From a virus: a stretch of DNA of 41,363 nt. The notes beneath the pieces were generated by a model. It did no database searches, had not been told where the DNA came from, and saw only the letters and a program-made list of their open reading frames with translations. The stretch's first letter is position 1; each line of letters opens with the position of its first letter. The position numbers and the translations under genes are program-made. The DNA lies in the IMG/VR virus record IMGVR_UViG_3300008448_000208, positions 1-41,363 of that record; one strand, written 5' to 3'. Shown one piece after another: positions 8,183 to 16,406 of this stretch.

Positions 8183-8626
8183 ATGACAAATTTATCATTA
8201 CGATCATTAGATATTCCATCTATCCATAAATTTGCAGTAGGATTCGATCAAGTATTCGATGAACTATTGCGTCATACTTCTAACACACAGGGTACTAATT
8301 ATCCTCCCTATAATGTTGTTAAGTTAAGTGACGATAAATTTGCAATAGAAGTCGCTGTTGCAGGTTTTAAAAATGGGGATGTAGAAATTACGGTAGAAAA
8401 AAATCAACTAACCATAAAAGGTGAAAAAGCAATTCCACTAGATCATGGCGTTGAATATTTACACCGCGGTATAAGTGCAAGATCATTTATCCGTACTTGG
8501 ACCTTAGCAGACCATGTTGAGGTAGTCGGTGCAACTGTTGCTGATGGAATTCTTACTATCGACTTAGAAAGAGTAGTACCTGAAGAGCAAAAGCCCAAGA
8601 AAATTGAAATTGTATATAATAAATAA
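8183..8626 (+). CDS. Small heat shock protein Hsp20 (IbpA-like)
   Basis: The 147-residue protein has the IbpA-type N-terminus (SIHKFAVGFDQVFDELL). An alpha-crystallin domain (about 35-130) follows with VAVAGF and a GILTIDLERVVPEE segment, then a short tail (KPKKIEIV). Such proteins hold unfolding proteins in a refoldable state. ATG 8183 is chosen for the AGGAG eight bases upstream; an in-frame ATG at 8123 would lie in the structured leader. It sits between bS21 and ClpS in a proteostasis cluster. Confidence 0.93.
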   Translation: MTNLSLRSLDIPSIHKFAVGFDQVFDELLRHTSNTQGTNYPPYNVVKLSDDKFAIEVAVAGFKNGDVEITVEKNQLTIKGEKAIPLDHGVEYLHRGISARSFIRTWTLADHVEVVGATVADGILTIDLERVVPEEQKPKKIEIVYNK

Positions 8627-8658
8627 TACATTATATCTTCATTTTACGAGAAACTATT

Positions 8659-8964
8659 ATGTCTAAGACCGAATCAAAAGTAAAGATCAAGCCTAATATT
8701 GGAATACAAGAGCCTCCATTGTTCAAAATCATTTATATCAATGATGATGTAACTAGCATGGAGTTTGTGGTAGATTCATTAATTGATTATTTCAATTATA
8801 ATTCTGAATCAGCAATGAATATAACTCAAAATATTCATGAAGATGGCAGCGCAGTAGTAGCAATTCTACCTTATGAAATTGCTGAACAGAAAGGAATTGA
8901 AGTTACTCTTGATGCTAGGTCAAAAGGCTATCCGTTACAAGTGAAAGTAGAAGCAGAAAATTAA
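8659..8964 (+). CDS. clpS: ClpS, N-degron adaptor
   Basis: The 101-residue protein aligns with ClpS, which binds destabilising N-terminal residues and delivers substrates to ClpAP. The N-degron pocket is intact: NDD at 28-30, T32, M34 and H60 occupy the positions of N34, D35, D36, T38, M40 and H66 in E. coli. The short flexible N-terminal extension needed for delivery is present. No ClpA is encoded in the window, so it would use host ClpA or work differently with the phage ClpX. It ends convergently with the next minus-strand gene (4-bp overlap). Confidence 0.93.
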   Translation: MSKTESKVKIKPNIGIQEPPLFKIIYINDDVTSMEFVVDSLIDYFNYNSESAMNITQNIHEDGSAVVAILPYEIAEQKGIEVTLDARSKGYPLQVKVEAEN

Positions 8965-9650
8965 ACAATAATATTAGTTCTTTTAGCCCAATAGGGCTCC
9001 CCTTTAAAGGGATTACTCAAATAGTTGATACCATTAATATTGGTATCAACTATTTTTTCATATGAACCATACATCCAGTGACTTATTTTTTTCTCTAAGT
9101 CTACTGAACACACCATGTCTAAATCAGGTAGAGTTTCATAAATACCTGCATCTTCACCAAAAAATAATCTATGATTAGGGACACTGCCAGTGACCATTAA
9201 TATATGCTTTACATCAATATGTCGCTGTAGTCGTTCTACTGAGTGTCTTAAATAAATTAAATCTTCAAACTTACTTTTATTATGCAATTTTTCAAAATCA
9301 TAGTCATCTTCATCCCCATGATAGCCAGTGGATCCTAGTATAGCGATTCCGTTTATAATGACCACGTGATGATGTAATACTGCTACGTTTTTTATTTTTT
9401 TTGCAATTTTGCAAATATCAAGGATTCTTTCTTGATAATCAACACTGTCTTTAAATTCTAAAGTACCCGGGGTGTAAAACACCCCTTGGTAAAATTTTGA
9501 TAAATTATTTAATACAGTAGAAATTACATATAAATCTGAACTTATATTACCGGCAACAATACAATATAGACTTGTTGCCTTATTTTCCCAATTGAAATCA
9601 TCTTCACTAGAAAGATTTAAATCGTTTATAAGATCAAACCCTATGGTCAT
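8961..9650 (-). CDS. Degenerate metallophosphoesterase-fold protein
   Basis: The 229-residue protein keeps the order of blocks of calcineurin-like phosphoesterases but has lost metal ligands. GN (34-35) stands where GD is expected, PGTLE (61-65) replaces GNHE, TGSVP (154-158) replaces GHxxP, and YGSYE (194-198) replaces GHxH. GSTGY (106-110) matches GSTLW of the intact phage enzyme encoded at 18267. It is therefore probably catalytically dead, with a binding or structural role. The gene starts just downstream of the lysine-rich membrane protein gene on the same strand. Confidence 0.65.
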   Translation of the reverse strand: MTIGFDLINDLNLSSEDDFNWENKATSLYCIVAGNISSDLYVISTVLNNLSKFYQGVFYTPGTLEFKDSVDYQERILDICKIAKKIKNVAVLHHHVVIINGIAILGSTGYHGDEDDYDFEKLHNKSKFEDLIYLRHSVERLQRHIDVKHILMVTGSVPNHRLFFGEDAGIYETLPDLDMVCSVDLEKKISHWMYGSYEKIVDTNINGINYLSNPFKGEPYWAKRTNIIV

Positions 9651-9652
9651 TA

Positions 9653-9952
9653 TTACTTAGGTGTAGTTTTTGATTTTTTTGATTTAGATTTAGATGCTGC
9701 TTTACCGCTAGTGGTAGTTTTTGTGGTAGCAGATTTGGTCCTTGTACTTGGTTTTTTTGCTTCTACCTTCTTAACTGATTTCTCTTTAACTACACTGGGT
9801 GCAGTCATCTGTATAGTTGTTTCTTCAACTACAGGTGCTACTTCTACTTTGTATGGTGCAGGTGATAATGCTTCTTCTACATCTTTTTTATTTCGAAATA
9901 TAAACCACCAAACAACAAAACACGAAACTATTAATACAATTGCTAATTCCAT
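9653..9952 (-). CDS. Membrane-anchored Lys/Ser/Thr-rich protein
   Basis: The 99-residue protein has one N-terminal membrane helix (residues 3-20, FVVWWFIF). A Pro/Val linker follows, then a tail from about 60 composed almost entirely of Lys, Ser, Thr and Ala, like a histone H1 tail. The orientation is likely N-out with a basic cytoplasmic tail that could bind DNA or the ribosome; this is inference. An AGGAG lies seven bases upstream of the ATG. Confidence 0.75.
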   Translation of the reverse strand: MELAIVLIVSCFVVWWFIFRNKKDVEEALSPAPYKVEVAPVVEETTIQMTAPSVVKEKSVKKVEAKKPSTRTKSATTKTTTSGKAASKSKSKKSKTTPK

Positions 9953-9989
9953 AATTATTCTCCTTTAAACTATTTAATCTTTATTTTTT

Positions 9990-9997
9990 AATAAATA
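9990..9997 (+). promoter_or_regulatory. Late-type octamer AATAAATA before sprT-like gene
   Basis: It matches TATAAATA at seven of eight bases. The last base lies 6 nt before the ATG at 10003, so a T4-late-type start would fall on the start codon itself. No Shine-Dalgarno sequence precedes the gene. Confidence 0.5.
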
Positions 9998-10002
9998 ATA
10001 TT

Positions 10003-10500
10003 ATGATAAAAAATAGTCAACTTTATCAATTAATGAATGAAAATTTACCTAATATTTCTTATCAAAAGAGATTGCAATATCGAACCACTAAAAAAGAAGT
10101 ATTAAAGTTTTATAAAATAATAAATCAAGAAATTTTTGATAATACGTTGCCCATACCTAAGATTGAGGTAATGGCTAGATGCAGAAAATATTGGGGATGT
10201 TGCATTGCAGATGATTTTCATCCAAACCTAGCCAATAATAAATCTGAATGTATAATTAGATTAAGTGACAAATGGTTTTGTAAACAATGGCTCATAGCAA
10301 CTTTAGCACATGAAATGTGTCACCAATACCAATGGGATGTTGAGAGTAGAAAAAGGGCCAAGCTTGGCATGGAACCTATCATGAGTCACGGCCCAACTTT
10401 TTTCATCTATAAAGAAATACTCTCAAGGCATGGCATACAACTTAAAAAATCATATGGTATGAAACGTTGGTTTTTATATCAGAATTTTAAAAAATGTTAG
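10003..10500 (+). CDS. SprT-like zinc metalloprotease
   Basis: The 165-residue protein has the zincin motif HEMCH (103-107) and a downstream histidine in MSHGPTFF (H129) as likely third zinc ligand, as in SprT/Spartan-type proteases. Spartan relatives cleave DNA-protein crosslinks; the target in phages is not established. The N-terminal region (about 30-60) fits the SprT-like domain. The gene lies between the ClpS and ClpP genes and converges with a minus-strand gene (4-bp overlap). Confidence 0.85.
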   Translation: MIKNSQLYQLMNENLPNISYQKRLQYRTTKKEVLKFYKIINQEIFDNTLPIPKIEVMARCRKYWGCCIADDFHPNLANNKSECIIRLSDKWFCKQWLIATLAHEMCHQYQWDVESRKRAKLGMEPIMSHGPTFFIYKEILSRHGIQLKKSYGMKRWFLYQNFKKC

Positions 10501-11579
10501 TTCTTTTTAACAACGTTTCCATTAACGTCTACTAAAATTACATCTTTTTTACCTGTTTTACCTATACCCCTAGTTAAAGTTACTCCTAAAGGTCTAATAC
10601 CGGCAATACCTAAACTTCCACCGTTACGAGTACTGTCATTTCGTAATAACCAAACCATTAAATGACTTTCAGGTATTTCTGCTTTATTAGTTATTACTGC
10701 ATGTGCATCAACAGTTACATTATTATCAACTTGTTTAAAATGCTCAGGTTTGAATGTCTGTATAACTACACCGCCTTTTGGATTCAAGTCACTACCAAAT
10801 ATTGCTTGTAGTGCTTCCTGTTCTGTAGGTTCCATGACTATTTCTTTACTCAACTCATAAACCGGAATTGTTTCAGTTTTTATTTTCCTGTTTCCTATTT
10901 TGTTGAGTTGTACTACCCCATCAGCAACTAATTTTTCTAAAATGGCACGCGCTCTATTACCAAATAAATTATCGGCGCTTTCCCACATGTCAGCATCTAG
11001 TTTTTTTATACTTATCGGTAAAGAACCTTTACCACTAGTTAATACAACATCAGCCTTTTTTCTACCGGCGGTGTCACGACCTGCAACATCTACACTGGTG
11101 CAATTTTTAATTGACATTTTTTTACCACGTGGATCTATGAAGGTTATGTTTGCTGTACCGTATTTTTGTATTATTGATTGAAGTAAACTGGCTAATTCTA
11201 GTTCGTTTGCTACGCCAGCACTGCTATCTCCTTGTTTACCTGAATCTTTTATGGCAACAGTAACCGGACTATTTGTAAAGACAATGCCGCCTAAACTACT
11301 AATTCCGGGATCATTACTATATTCTGCATCTCCTTGTGGCAATTTTTGCTGCAACAATACTAAAATTTCTTTTAAGATTGCTGAACGGAATTCGTTTTTC
11401 TTTTGTCCACTGGGAATTTGAACCAATACATTAATCTTATTTCCTGCAATTTTGAATTGCTCATACCCGGCTTGTCTTAATACTTGTTCAACTTGTTGTT
11501 TATTTACTGGTGCTGGAGAGATTCCCGGAGTTTGGTCAGTATCATTCTCCGAAATAATTTTAATTTCATGATATCTCAT
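10497..11579 (-). CDS. Conserved phage protein beginning MRYHEI, function unknown
   Basis: This 360-residue protein belongs to a group I recall from several phages by its MRYHEI start. A central segment (about 120-200) has a Glu in an NELELASLL helix, then GRKKADVV and SLPISIKK strands spaced like the E, D and K of a PD-(D/E)XK nuclease fold. That reading is weak. A GATAAATA late-type element precedes it on the minus strand, suggesting late expression and perhaps a virion protein. Confidence 0.7.
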   Translation of the reverse strand: MRYHEIKIISENDTDQTPGISPAPVNKQQVEQVLRQAGYEQFKIAGNKINVLVQIPSGQKKNEFRSAILKEILVLLQQKLPQGDAEYSNDPGISSLGGIVFTNSPVTVAIKDSGKQGDSSAGVANELELASLLQSIIQKYGTANITFIDPRGKKMSIKNCTSVDVAGRDTAGRKKADVVLTSGKGSLPISIKKLDADMWESADNLFGNRARAILEKLVADGVVQLNKIGNRKIKTETIPVYELSKEIVMEPTEQEALQAIFGSDLNPKGGVVIQTFKPEHFKQVDNNVTVDAHAVITNKAEIPESHLMVWLLRNDSTRNGGSLGIAGIRPLGVTLTRGIGKTGKKDVILVDVNGNVVKKN

Positions 11580-11600
11580 ATATAATTAATCCTGATACTT

Positions 11601-11608
11601 TATTTATC
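11601..11608 (-). promoter_or_regulatory. Late-type octamer GATAAATA for the MRYHEI gene
   Basis: On the minus strand GATAAATA ends 22 nt before the ATG at 11579. The predicted leader of about 16 nt contains CAGGA as ribosome-binding site. The element lies inside a small dyad (CTGATA...TATCAG, 11592-11610). Confidence 0.5.
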
Positions 11609-11630
11609 AGATTTTATTAAAAGGAAAGAT

Positions 11631-12218
11631 ATGAGTTTAGTTCCAATGGTTTTAGAACGTTCATCAGCCGGTGAAAGGGCAATGGATATTTATAGTAGAT
11701 TATTGCGTGATAGAGTAATTCTACTTGAAGGAGAAGTACATGACCAAATGGCAAATTTGATCGTAGCCCAATTATTGTTCTTAGAGTCAGAAAATCCAGA
11801 CAAGGATATCAACCTATATATTAATAGTCCAGGTGGCAGTGTAACTGCTGGGATGGCAATTTATGATGCTATGCAATTTGTAAACCCAGACATACAAACC
11901 ATTGTAATGGGACAGGCTTGTAGTATGGGTAGTTTACTTGCTCAAGCAGGATCAGCAGGAAAAAGGTTTATTCTACCTAACGCACGACATATGATTCATC
12001 AACCTAGTGGCGGAGCACGAGGCCAAGCCACTGATATGGAAATACAAGTTAAAGAAATACTTGCTATGAAGAAATCTTTAACTGAAATTTACGTAAAGCA
12101 TAATAGTGCAGGAAAATCTTTCAAAGAATTGTCAAAAGATATGGAACGTGACTGCTTTATGTCCGCAGAAGAAGCAGTGACTTATGGACTTGCTGATAAA
12201 GTTTTTGACAAACGATGA
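11631..12218 (+). CDS. clpP: ClpP protease subunit
   Basis: The 195-residue serine protease would form the double-heptamer chamber that degrades substrates fed by ClpX. The triad is Ser98 (GQACSMG), His123 ([15 protein letters not shown]) and Asp174 (MERDCF). The oligomer handle region is intact and the length equals a mature ClpP, with no obvious propeptide. An AAAAGGAAAG ribosome-binding site precedes ATG 11631. The stop overlaps the methyltransferase start. With ClpX encoded 3.8 kb upstream, the phage has both halves of a ClpXP protease. Confidence 0.95.
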   Translation: MSLVPMVLERSSAGERAMDIYSRLLRDRVILLEGEVHDQMANLIVAQLLFLESENPDKDINLYINSPGGSVTAGMAIYDAMQFVNPDIQTIVMGQACSMGSLLAQAGSAGKRFILPNARHMIHQPSGGARGQATDMEIQVKEILAMKKSLTEIYVKHNSAGKSFKELSKDMERDCFMSAEEAVTYGLADKVFDKR

Positions 12219-13372
12219 CAAGAAAACAAGAATTCATTGATTTTGTAAAAAACGGTCAAGTTCTTTTACCTATCGATCAATGGAAAAAGAATACTAACCT
12301 TTACAAAATTTGGCAGCAACGAGTTGACGAAAATGACATAAGGTATAAATTATGTCATGGCAAGGTAGAAGTATTTGTAGAAACCATATACAATTTTCTA
12401 CGGGATCACTTGGATGAATTCTTAGGTATTGTTTACGAATCTTCTTTCACAAGTAAGGAGTTTCGTGATATAAATAAGGTCAATTTAATTGACGACAATA
12501 CAGTATGTAATACACCAAACAACCCGGGGTATTTCAGAAACGTTTGTTTTGAAGAAATTGTAATATGCGGTGGTGATGCAGATATTAAGTTGTCAATCAA
12601 AAATGCCATTGTTAATACATTGAACGGCAAGATACGTAAGACTTTTTTCATGCCTGCATTGTTTAATGATATCTATAATGGTAAAGTATCATCTAACATA
12701 GTATTGACATTTAATAAGTCATGCAAGTTAATGTCTGTATTTTCACCTAATGTATATAGATACCTATTACGTTGTTTAAGGAAACATTCAGCAAATAGTA
12801 AAAGTATATTGTTTGCTACCGCAAGTTGGGGTGTACCTGTTGTTGCCAGTGATGAACTTGATTACGATATTGTAGACATAGTTGATGTGCAGGACACAGT
12901 ATTGCATAAGTGTCATACTATTCATAGTGAGTTATTTGCCAATAGAAATTTATTGTTTGAACAGCCATACACACTAGAAACATATTGCACTCCTAGTGAG
13001 GTAATGGATACGGTCATTAATAAAAAATATGATCATATCATATCGTGTCCGCCATATTATGATTTAGAAATCTATGGTGCAAGTGATAAACAGTCTACCG
13101 ATCTATATAAAACATATGATGATTGGTTAGAAAATTATTGGCGTAAGACTGTTATTGCAAGTAAGAAGTTATTGAATGATGATGGTGTGTTTAGTTTTAT
13201 TATGGGCCATCATGTTCGTTATCAATATATGAGTAATGATATGGCAAAGATTGCCATTGAAGAAGGTTTTCAGTTAGTCGATGAAATTAAAATTATACCA
13301 AAAAGAAAGACTGAAAATATATACCTATCACCGATAGAAAAATATGAGGTTTGTTCTATTTTTAGAAGGTGA
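12215..13372 (+). CDS. DNA methyltransferase (SCPPY motif)
   Basis: The 385-residue protein carries SCPPYYDLE (277-285), an (S/D/N)PPY catalytic motif of N6-adenine or N4-cytosine methyltransferases. [10 protein letters not shown] follows, as usual in phage members. A SAM-binding region is suggested by the strand-rich segment at 196-225, although no clear FxGxG is seen. The N-terminal 190 residues may recognise DNA. No restriction enzyme gene is adjacent, so protection of phage DNA or regulation is likelier than a restriction-modification pair. It is coupled to clpP by an ATGA overlap. Confidence 0.8.
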   Translation: MTRKQEFIDFVKNGQVLLPIDQWKKNTNLYKIWQQRVDENDIRYKLCHGKVEVFVETIYNFLRDHLDEFLGIVYESSFTSKEFRDINKVNLIDDNTVCNTPNNPGYFRNVCFEEIVICGGDADIKLSIKNAIVNTLNGKIRKTFFMPALFNDIYNGKVSSNIVLTFNKSCKLMSVFSPNVYRYLLRCLRKHSANSKSILFATASWGVPVVASDELDYDIVDIVDVQDTVLHKCHTIHSELFANRNLLFEQPYTLETYCTPSEVMDTVINKKYDHIISCPPYYDLEIYGASDKQSTDLYKTYDDWLENYWRKTVIASKKLLNDDGVFSFIMGHHVRYQYMSNDMAKIAIEEGFQLVDEIKIIPKRKTENIYLSPIEKYEVCSIFRR

Positions 13373-13379
13373 CCAAAAT

Positions 13380-13408
13380 TTGACAATAAATGGCTTTGGG
13401 TATATAAT
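13380..13408 (+). promoter_or_regulatory. Sigma70 promoter, TTGACAATAAAT class
   Basis: TTGACA (13380-13385), a 17-bp spacer beginning ATAAAT and ending GGGTA, and TATAAT (13403-13408). The spacer is nearly the same as in the promoters at 31631-31659 and 34418-34446, so conservation extends beyond the hexamers. Confidence 0.9.
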
Positions 13409-13440
13409 GCATTCATAGATAGTTAATTAACGGAGCAAAT

Positions 13441-13707
13441 ATGTACGCAACTATGACTGAGCAGCAAAAGCGTGAAGTTCGCATGTATGGTTGCACTAAG
13501 GACCAAATGCGTGAGGCTGTAGAAGAAAGTCTTACTTTTCGTTTCTCGGGTCCTGCTATGTACGCCTCTAGCCTGATGAGTGATTGCCAAGAAATGTTGT
13601 CTAGTGACAACGGTGGTTCCTACGATTTTATGGTTGTTGAGGATGTTCGTCAAATGCTCAATCGTGCTAAGTGGATCCTCTCTACTTATGTCATGAAGCA
13701 GGATTGA
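13441..13707 (+). CDS. Small hypothetical protein
   Basis: The 88-residue, largely helical, Met-rich protein is preceded by its own strong promoter and an ACGGAGCAA ribosome-binding site. Its TGA stop is embedded in the -35 of the next promoter. No known motif. Higher GC and consensus signals suggest strong early expression. Confidence 0.8.
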   Translation: MYATMTEQQKREVRMYGCTKDQMREAVEESLTFRFSGPAMYASSLMSDCQEMLSSDNGGSYDFMVVEDVRQMLNRAKWILSTYVMKQD

Positions 13708-13732
13708 CAATAAATCGGGTTGATGATATACT
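13704..13732 (+). promoter_or_regulatory. Sigma70 promoter, TTGACAATAAAT class
   Basis: TTGACA (13704-13709), a 17-bp spacer starting ATAAAT and TATACT (13727-13732). It overlaps the stop codon of the upstream gene (TGA 13705-13707). Confidence 0.88.
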
Positions 13733-13761
13733 GTATTCATAGTCGAGAAACGGAGCAAGAA

Positions 13762-14085
13762 ATGTTCGGTACTTATGCTAGGAATGTAATCGAGGGTCAA
13801 GGTCGTTATGTGTCGGATACTGAACCCCAGATCCCCGCGGTCCCCCTCAAATTTTGTGAATACGACAAGAGCCGCAAGGTTCTCAAGTTGGCGAGTGAGT
13901 ACTTTGGTATGCCAAGTACATTCTTTGTCAAAAGCCATCACACCGGCAAGGAAGTGCGTTTCGTTACTGTTGGTCCCGAGGACAAACTGTTTGATCAGGA
14001 TCAGTGGGACGGCGAAATGCAAGTCTATCGTCCTCTTGGCAACGTCCCCGGCGTTGACCACATGGTCATCTATCATCAATGGTAA
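13762..14085 (+). CDS. Small hypothetical protein
   Basis: The product has 107 residues. ATG 13762 is chosen because it follows the ACGGAGCAA ribosome-binding site and lies downstream of the promoter; an in-frame ATG at 13720 would precede the transcription start. The composition is beta-rich (VRFVTVGPEDKLFD). No motif recognised. Confidence 0.78.
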   Translation: MFGTYARNVIEGQGRYVSDTEPQIPAVPLKFCEYDKSRKVLKLASEYFGMPSTFFVKSHHTGKEVRFVTVGPEDKLFDQDQWDGEMQVYRPLGNVPGVDHMVIYHQW

Positions 14086-14092
14086 TCCTAAT

Positions 14093-14121
14093 TTGACAAT
14101 AAATTCGAATTCTAGTAAAAT
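14093..14121 (+). promoter_or_regulatory. Sigma70 promoter, TTGACAATAAAT class, upstream of rII region
   Basis: TTGACA (14093-14098), a 17-bp spacer starting ATAAAT and TAAAAT (14116-14121). It is positioned to drive the 44-residue gene and rIIA-rIIB as one transcript. Confidence 0.85.
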
Positions 14122-14147
14122 TCATTAATTGATGTTAGGAAAGGTAT

Positions 14148-14282
14148 GTGAAGTACACATTGATTACTCCTACCGGCAAAGTATATACTTTCTACATTCT
14201 TGCAACTGCTAAGTGCTTCCATCAAGCATATGGAGGTACCTTGATCGATAACGAAATTGTAACTGAAATGGAAACTGCATAA
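14148..14282 (+). CDS. 44-residue conserved small protein, GTG start
   Basis: The frame starts at GTG 14148 after AGGAAAGG and encodes a compact protein (KYTLITPTGKVYTFYILATA...) ending with TAA at 14280-14282. That stop overlaps the rIIA ATG as TAATG. Phage-like composition, promoter, ribosome-binding site and coupling all support a real gene. Function unknown. Confidence 0.75.
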   Translation: MKYTLITPTGKVYTFYILATAKCFHQAYGGTLIDNEIVTEMETA

Positions 14283-16405
14283 TGATTCTAAATAACGCAC
14301 CGCAGGATAAGGCTATTCTGTCCAATGTTGGACAGATTGGCGAATTCCGTATTCGCAATAGTGCAAAAGCCTTTAATATCCTTTCCTCAGGTCTGTATGC
14401 TAACAAGATTCGGGCGATCATCCGAGAATTGTCGTGCAATGCGGTAGATAGCCATGTTGCAGTAGGAAATATTGATACTCCCTTCGATGTACACCTCCCC
14501 AATGTATTGGAACCATGGTTCAGTATCCGTGACTATGGCACTGGACTTGATCATGCTCAAGTAACTAACATCTATACTACCTATTTTGAATCTACTAAAA
14601 CAGGTAGTAATGATTTTATTGGCGCGCTCGGCCTTGGTAGTAAGAGTCCATTTAGTTATACTGATAACTTTACTGTTACCGCTGTAAAGTATGGCCGTAA
14701 GGGTATTTATACTGCATTCATTAACGAGCATGGAGTGCCCAGTATCGCACTCATGCATGAAGAACCTAGTGCTGAACCGTCTGGTGTTGAGGTCAAGTTT
14801 AGTGTTAATGACCGTTATGACTTTGACAAGTTCCGCAACGAAGCACAAATTGTTTTTGTCTACTTCAAGTTGCGTCCTGTAATTCATGGTTTGAAAGAAT
14901 TCAAATTCCAAGATCCTACATACAAGGACAAGGACATCATCAAGGGTGTTCATTACACCGGCTACAACAACCGTAGCATTGCTGTTATGGGTAACATTGC
15001 ATACCCTATCGATGTACCACAGGCTGACAATACTCTAGGTAACTTGCGTAGCCTTATCGAATGTGGTCTTGTCATGGAGTTCGATATCGGTGAACTTGAC
15101 TTCCAAGCAAGCCGTGAAGGTCTTAGTTATATTCCTAGCACAGTGCAGGCAATCAAGCGTAAACTTGAAGCACTGAATAACCAATTGGCTATCCATGTTG
15201 CTAGTGAGGCTGACCAACTTACTAATCTGTGGGATCGTGCTGACTATTTGGAAAAGCGTAACAACGATACTCTTTGGAAGAATGCTGTAATCAAGTATAT
15301 CACTGACACTAAATTTGTATTGGCTGATCCTAGTAACCGTTATAACTTGTTGAAGCCTTTCTCATTCAAGGTTGAAGAACTACAGAAAAAATATAACATC
15401 AATATCCGAGCCTTTCAAAAAGAATCACATAACGATAAGTGCATCAATGTTAAGGCTGAAAGCATTTGGGATGATGTTACAAAGGTTCATATTTCGGCAT
15501 TCAAGATTTTGCCTAGCAAACGTACACACTTTGTGATCACGGATACTAAACGCGGCGCGTTTGAACGGGCAAAATATCACTGGCGTAAGGAACAAACTAG
15601 TCCTAGTGAAACCGTATATATTATTGAGGGTGCTAGCAAAAATCAACCTGTTCTTGTTGATAAGTTTCTTAAGGACCTATATAATCCTCCCCGTGTTATT
15701 AATGCAAGCCAATTGATTGAAAAAGAACGTGCAGGCAATGGTAACTGGGGTAAGGCTAGCATTCTGAAACTTGAGGAACGCGACCGCAGCCGGCGTATAA
15801 CTACTTTGGCATGGGCTAAGGCAGGAAGTGGTAATGATTACGGTACTACCGAAACATACTACTATGTTGAATTGAATGGTTGGAATGCTGTTGGTCTGCC
15901 AGTTAGTAATATCAAAGATTATCACGAAATGATTACCCGTTCAGGTATCTTTAATGATGATGTTTACGGTGTGCGTAAGACTGATATCCCTCACATCCGT
16001 ACTCAAAAAAATTGGGTAGAACTGACTGGGCACATCCGACAAAAATTGTCTAATGTTACTGCTGGTAATGTCATGGGTTTGGTAAAACAGGCTATTGACT
16101 TTAAGAGTGCTTTCAAGTATAGTAGCGATAAGATTAATAAAGACAGTCCATACTATAAGTTGTATGCGGAGTTTAAGGATATTGAAGTTGATGATGCACA
16201 CAAGCGTTCGTATCTTGAAAAACTTCTACACCTATATGGTATCAAGGTAAATAATGTTGATCCTAGTAGTCTGATTGTCTCTTACAGAGAAAAGGTAATG
16301 ATTACAATGGATCGTTATCCGATGTTGAGATATCTAAGTTATCATGCTGATAAAAATGATGTCGCTAATTACATTAATATGGTTGATCAAGTGAAAGGTA
16401 TTTAA
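14282..16405 (+). CDS. rIIA: RIIA-like protein, GHKL ATPase fold
   Basis: The 707-residue protein matches T4 RIIA, a membrane-associated protein needed for growth on lambda lysogens and implicated in lysis timing. The N-terminal GHKL ATP-binding motifs are RELSCNAVDSH (48-58, N-box), DYGTGLD (84-90) and GALGLGSKSPF (from about 114). The remainder is the long C-terminal region typical of the family. The start overlaps the preceding stop (TAATG) and rIIB follows after one base, keeping T4 gene order. Confidence 0.92.
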   Translation: MILNNAPQDKAILSNVGQIGEFRIRNSAKAFNILSSGLYANKIRAIIRELSCNAVDSHVAVGNIDTPFDVHLPNVLEPWFSIRDYGTGLDHAQVTNIYTTYFESTKTGSNDFIGALGLGSKSPFSYTDNFTVTAVKYGRKGIYTAFINEHGVPSIALMHEEPSAEPSGVEVKFSVNDRYDFDKFRNEAQIVFVYFKLRPVIHGLKEFKFQDPTYKDKDIIKGVHYTGYNNRSIAVMGNIAYPIDVPQADNTLGNLRSLIECGLVMEFDIGELDFQASREGLSYIPSTVQAIKRKLEALNNQLAIHVASEADQLTNLWDRADYLEKRNNDTLWKNAVIKYITDTKFVLADPSNRYNLLKPFSFKVEELQKKYNINIRAFQKESHNDKCINVKAESIWDDVTKVHISAFKILPSKRTHFVITDTKRGAFERAKYHWRKEQTSPSETVYIIEGASKNQPVLVDKFLKDLYNPPRVINASQLIEKERAGNGNWGKASILKLEERDRSRRITTLAWAKAGSGNDYGTTETYYYVELNGWNAVGLPVSNIKDYHEMITRSGIFNDDVYGVRKTDIPHIRTQKNWVELTGHIRQKLSNVTAGNVMGLVKQAIDFKSAFKYSSDKINKDSPYYKLYAEFKDIEVDDAHKRSYLEKLLHLYGIKVNNVDPSSLIVSYREKVMITMDRYPMLRYLSYHADKNDVANYINMVDQVKGI

Positions 16406-16406
16406 A

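Noticed and set aside
12215-13372. Restriction-modification system
   Set aside because: Only a methyltransferase is present; no restriction endonuclease or specificity subunit gene adjoins it.
13423-14079. 218-residue minus-strand frame
   Set aside because: It runs antisense to two genes with consensus promoters and ribosome-binding sites; no promoter or ribosome-binding site of its own.
14387-14953. 188-residue minus-strand frame inside rIIA
   Set aside because: It is antisense to the conserved GHKL domain of rIIA and lacks its own start signals.
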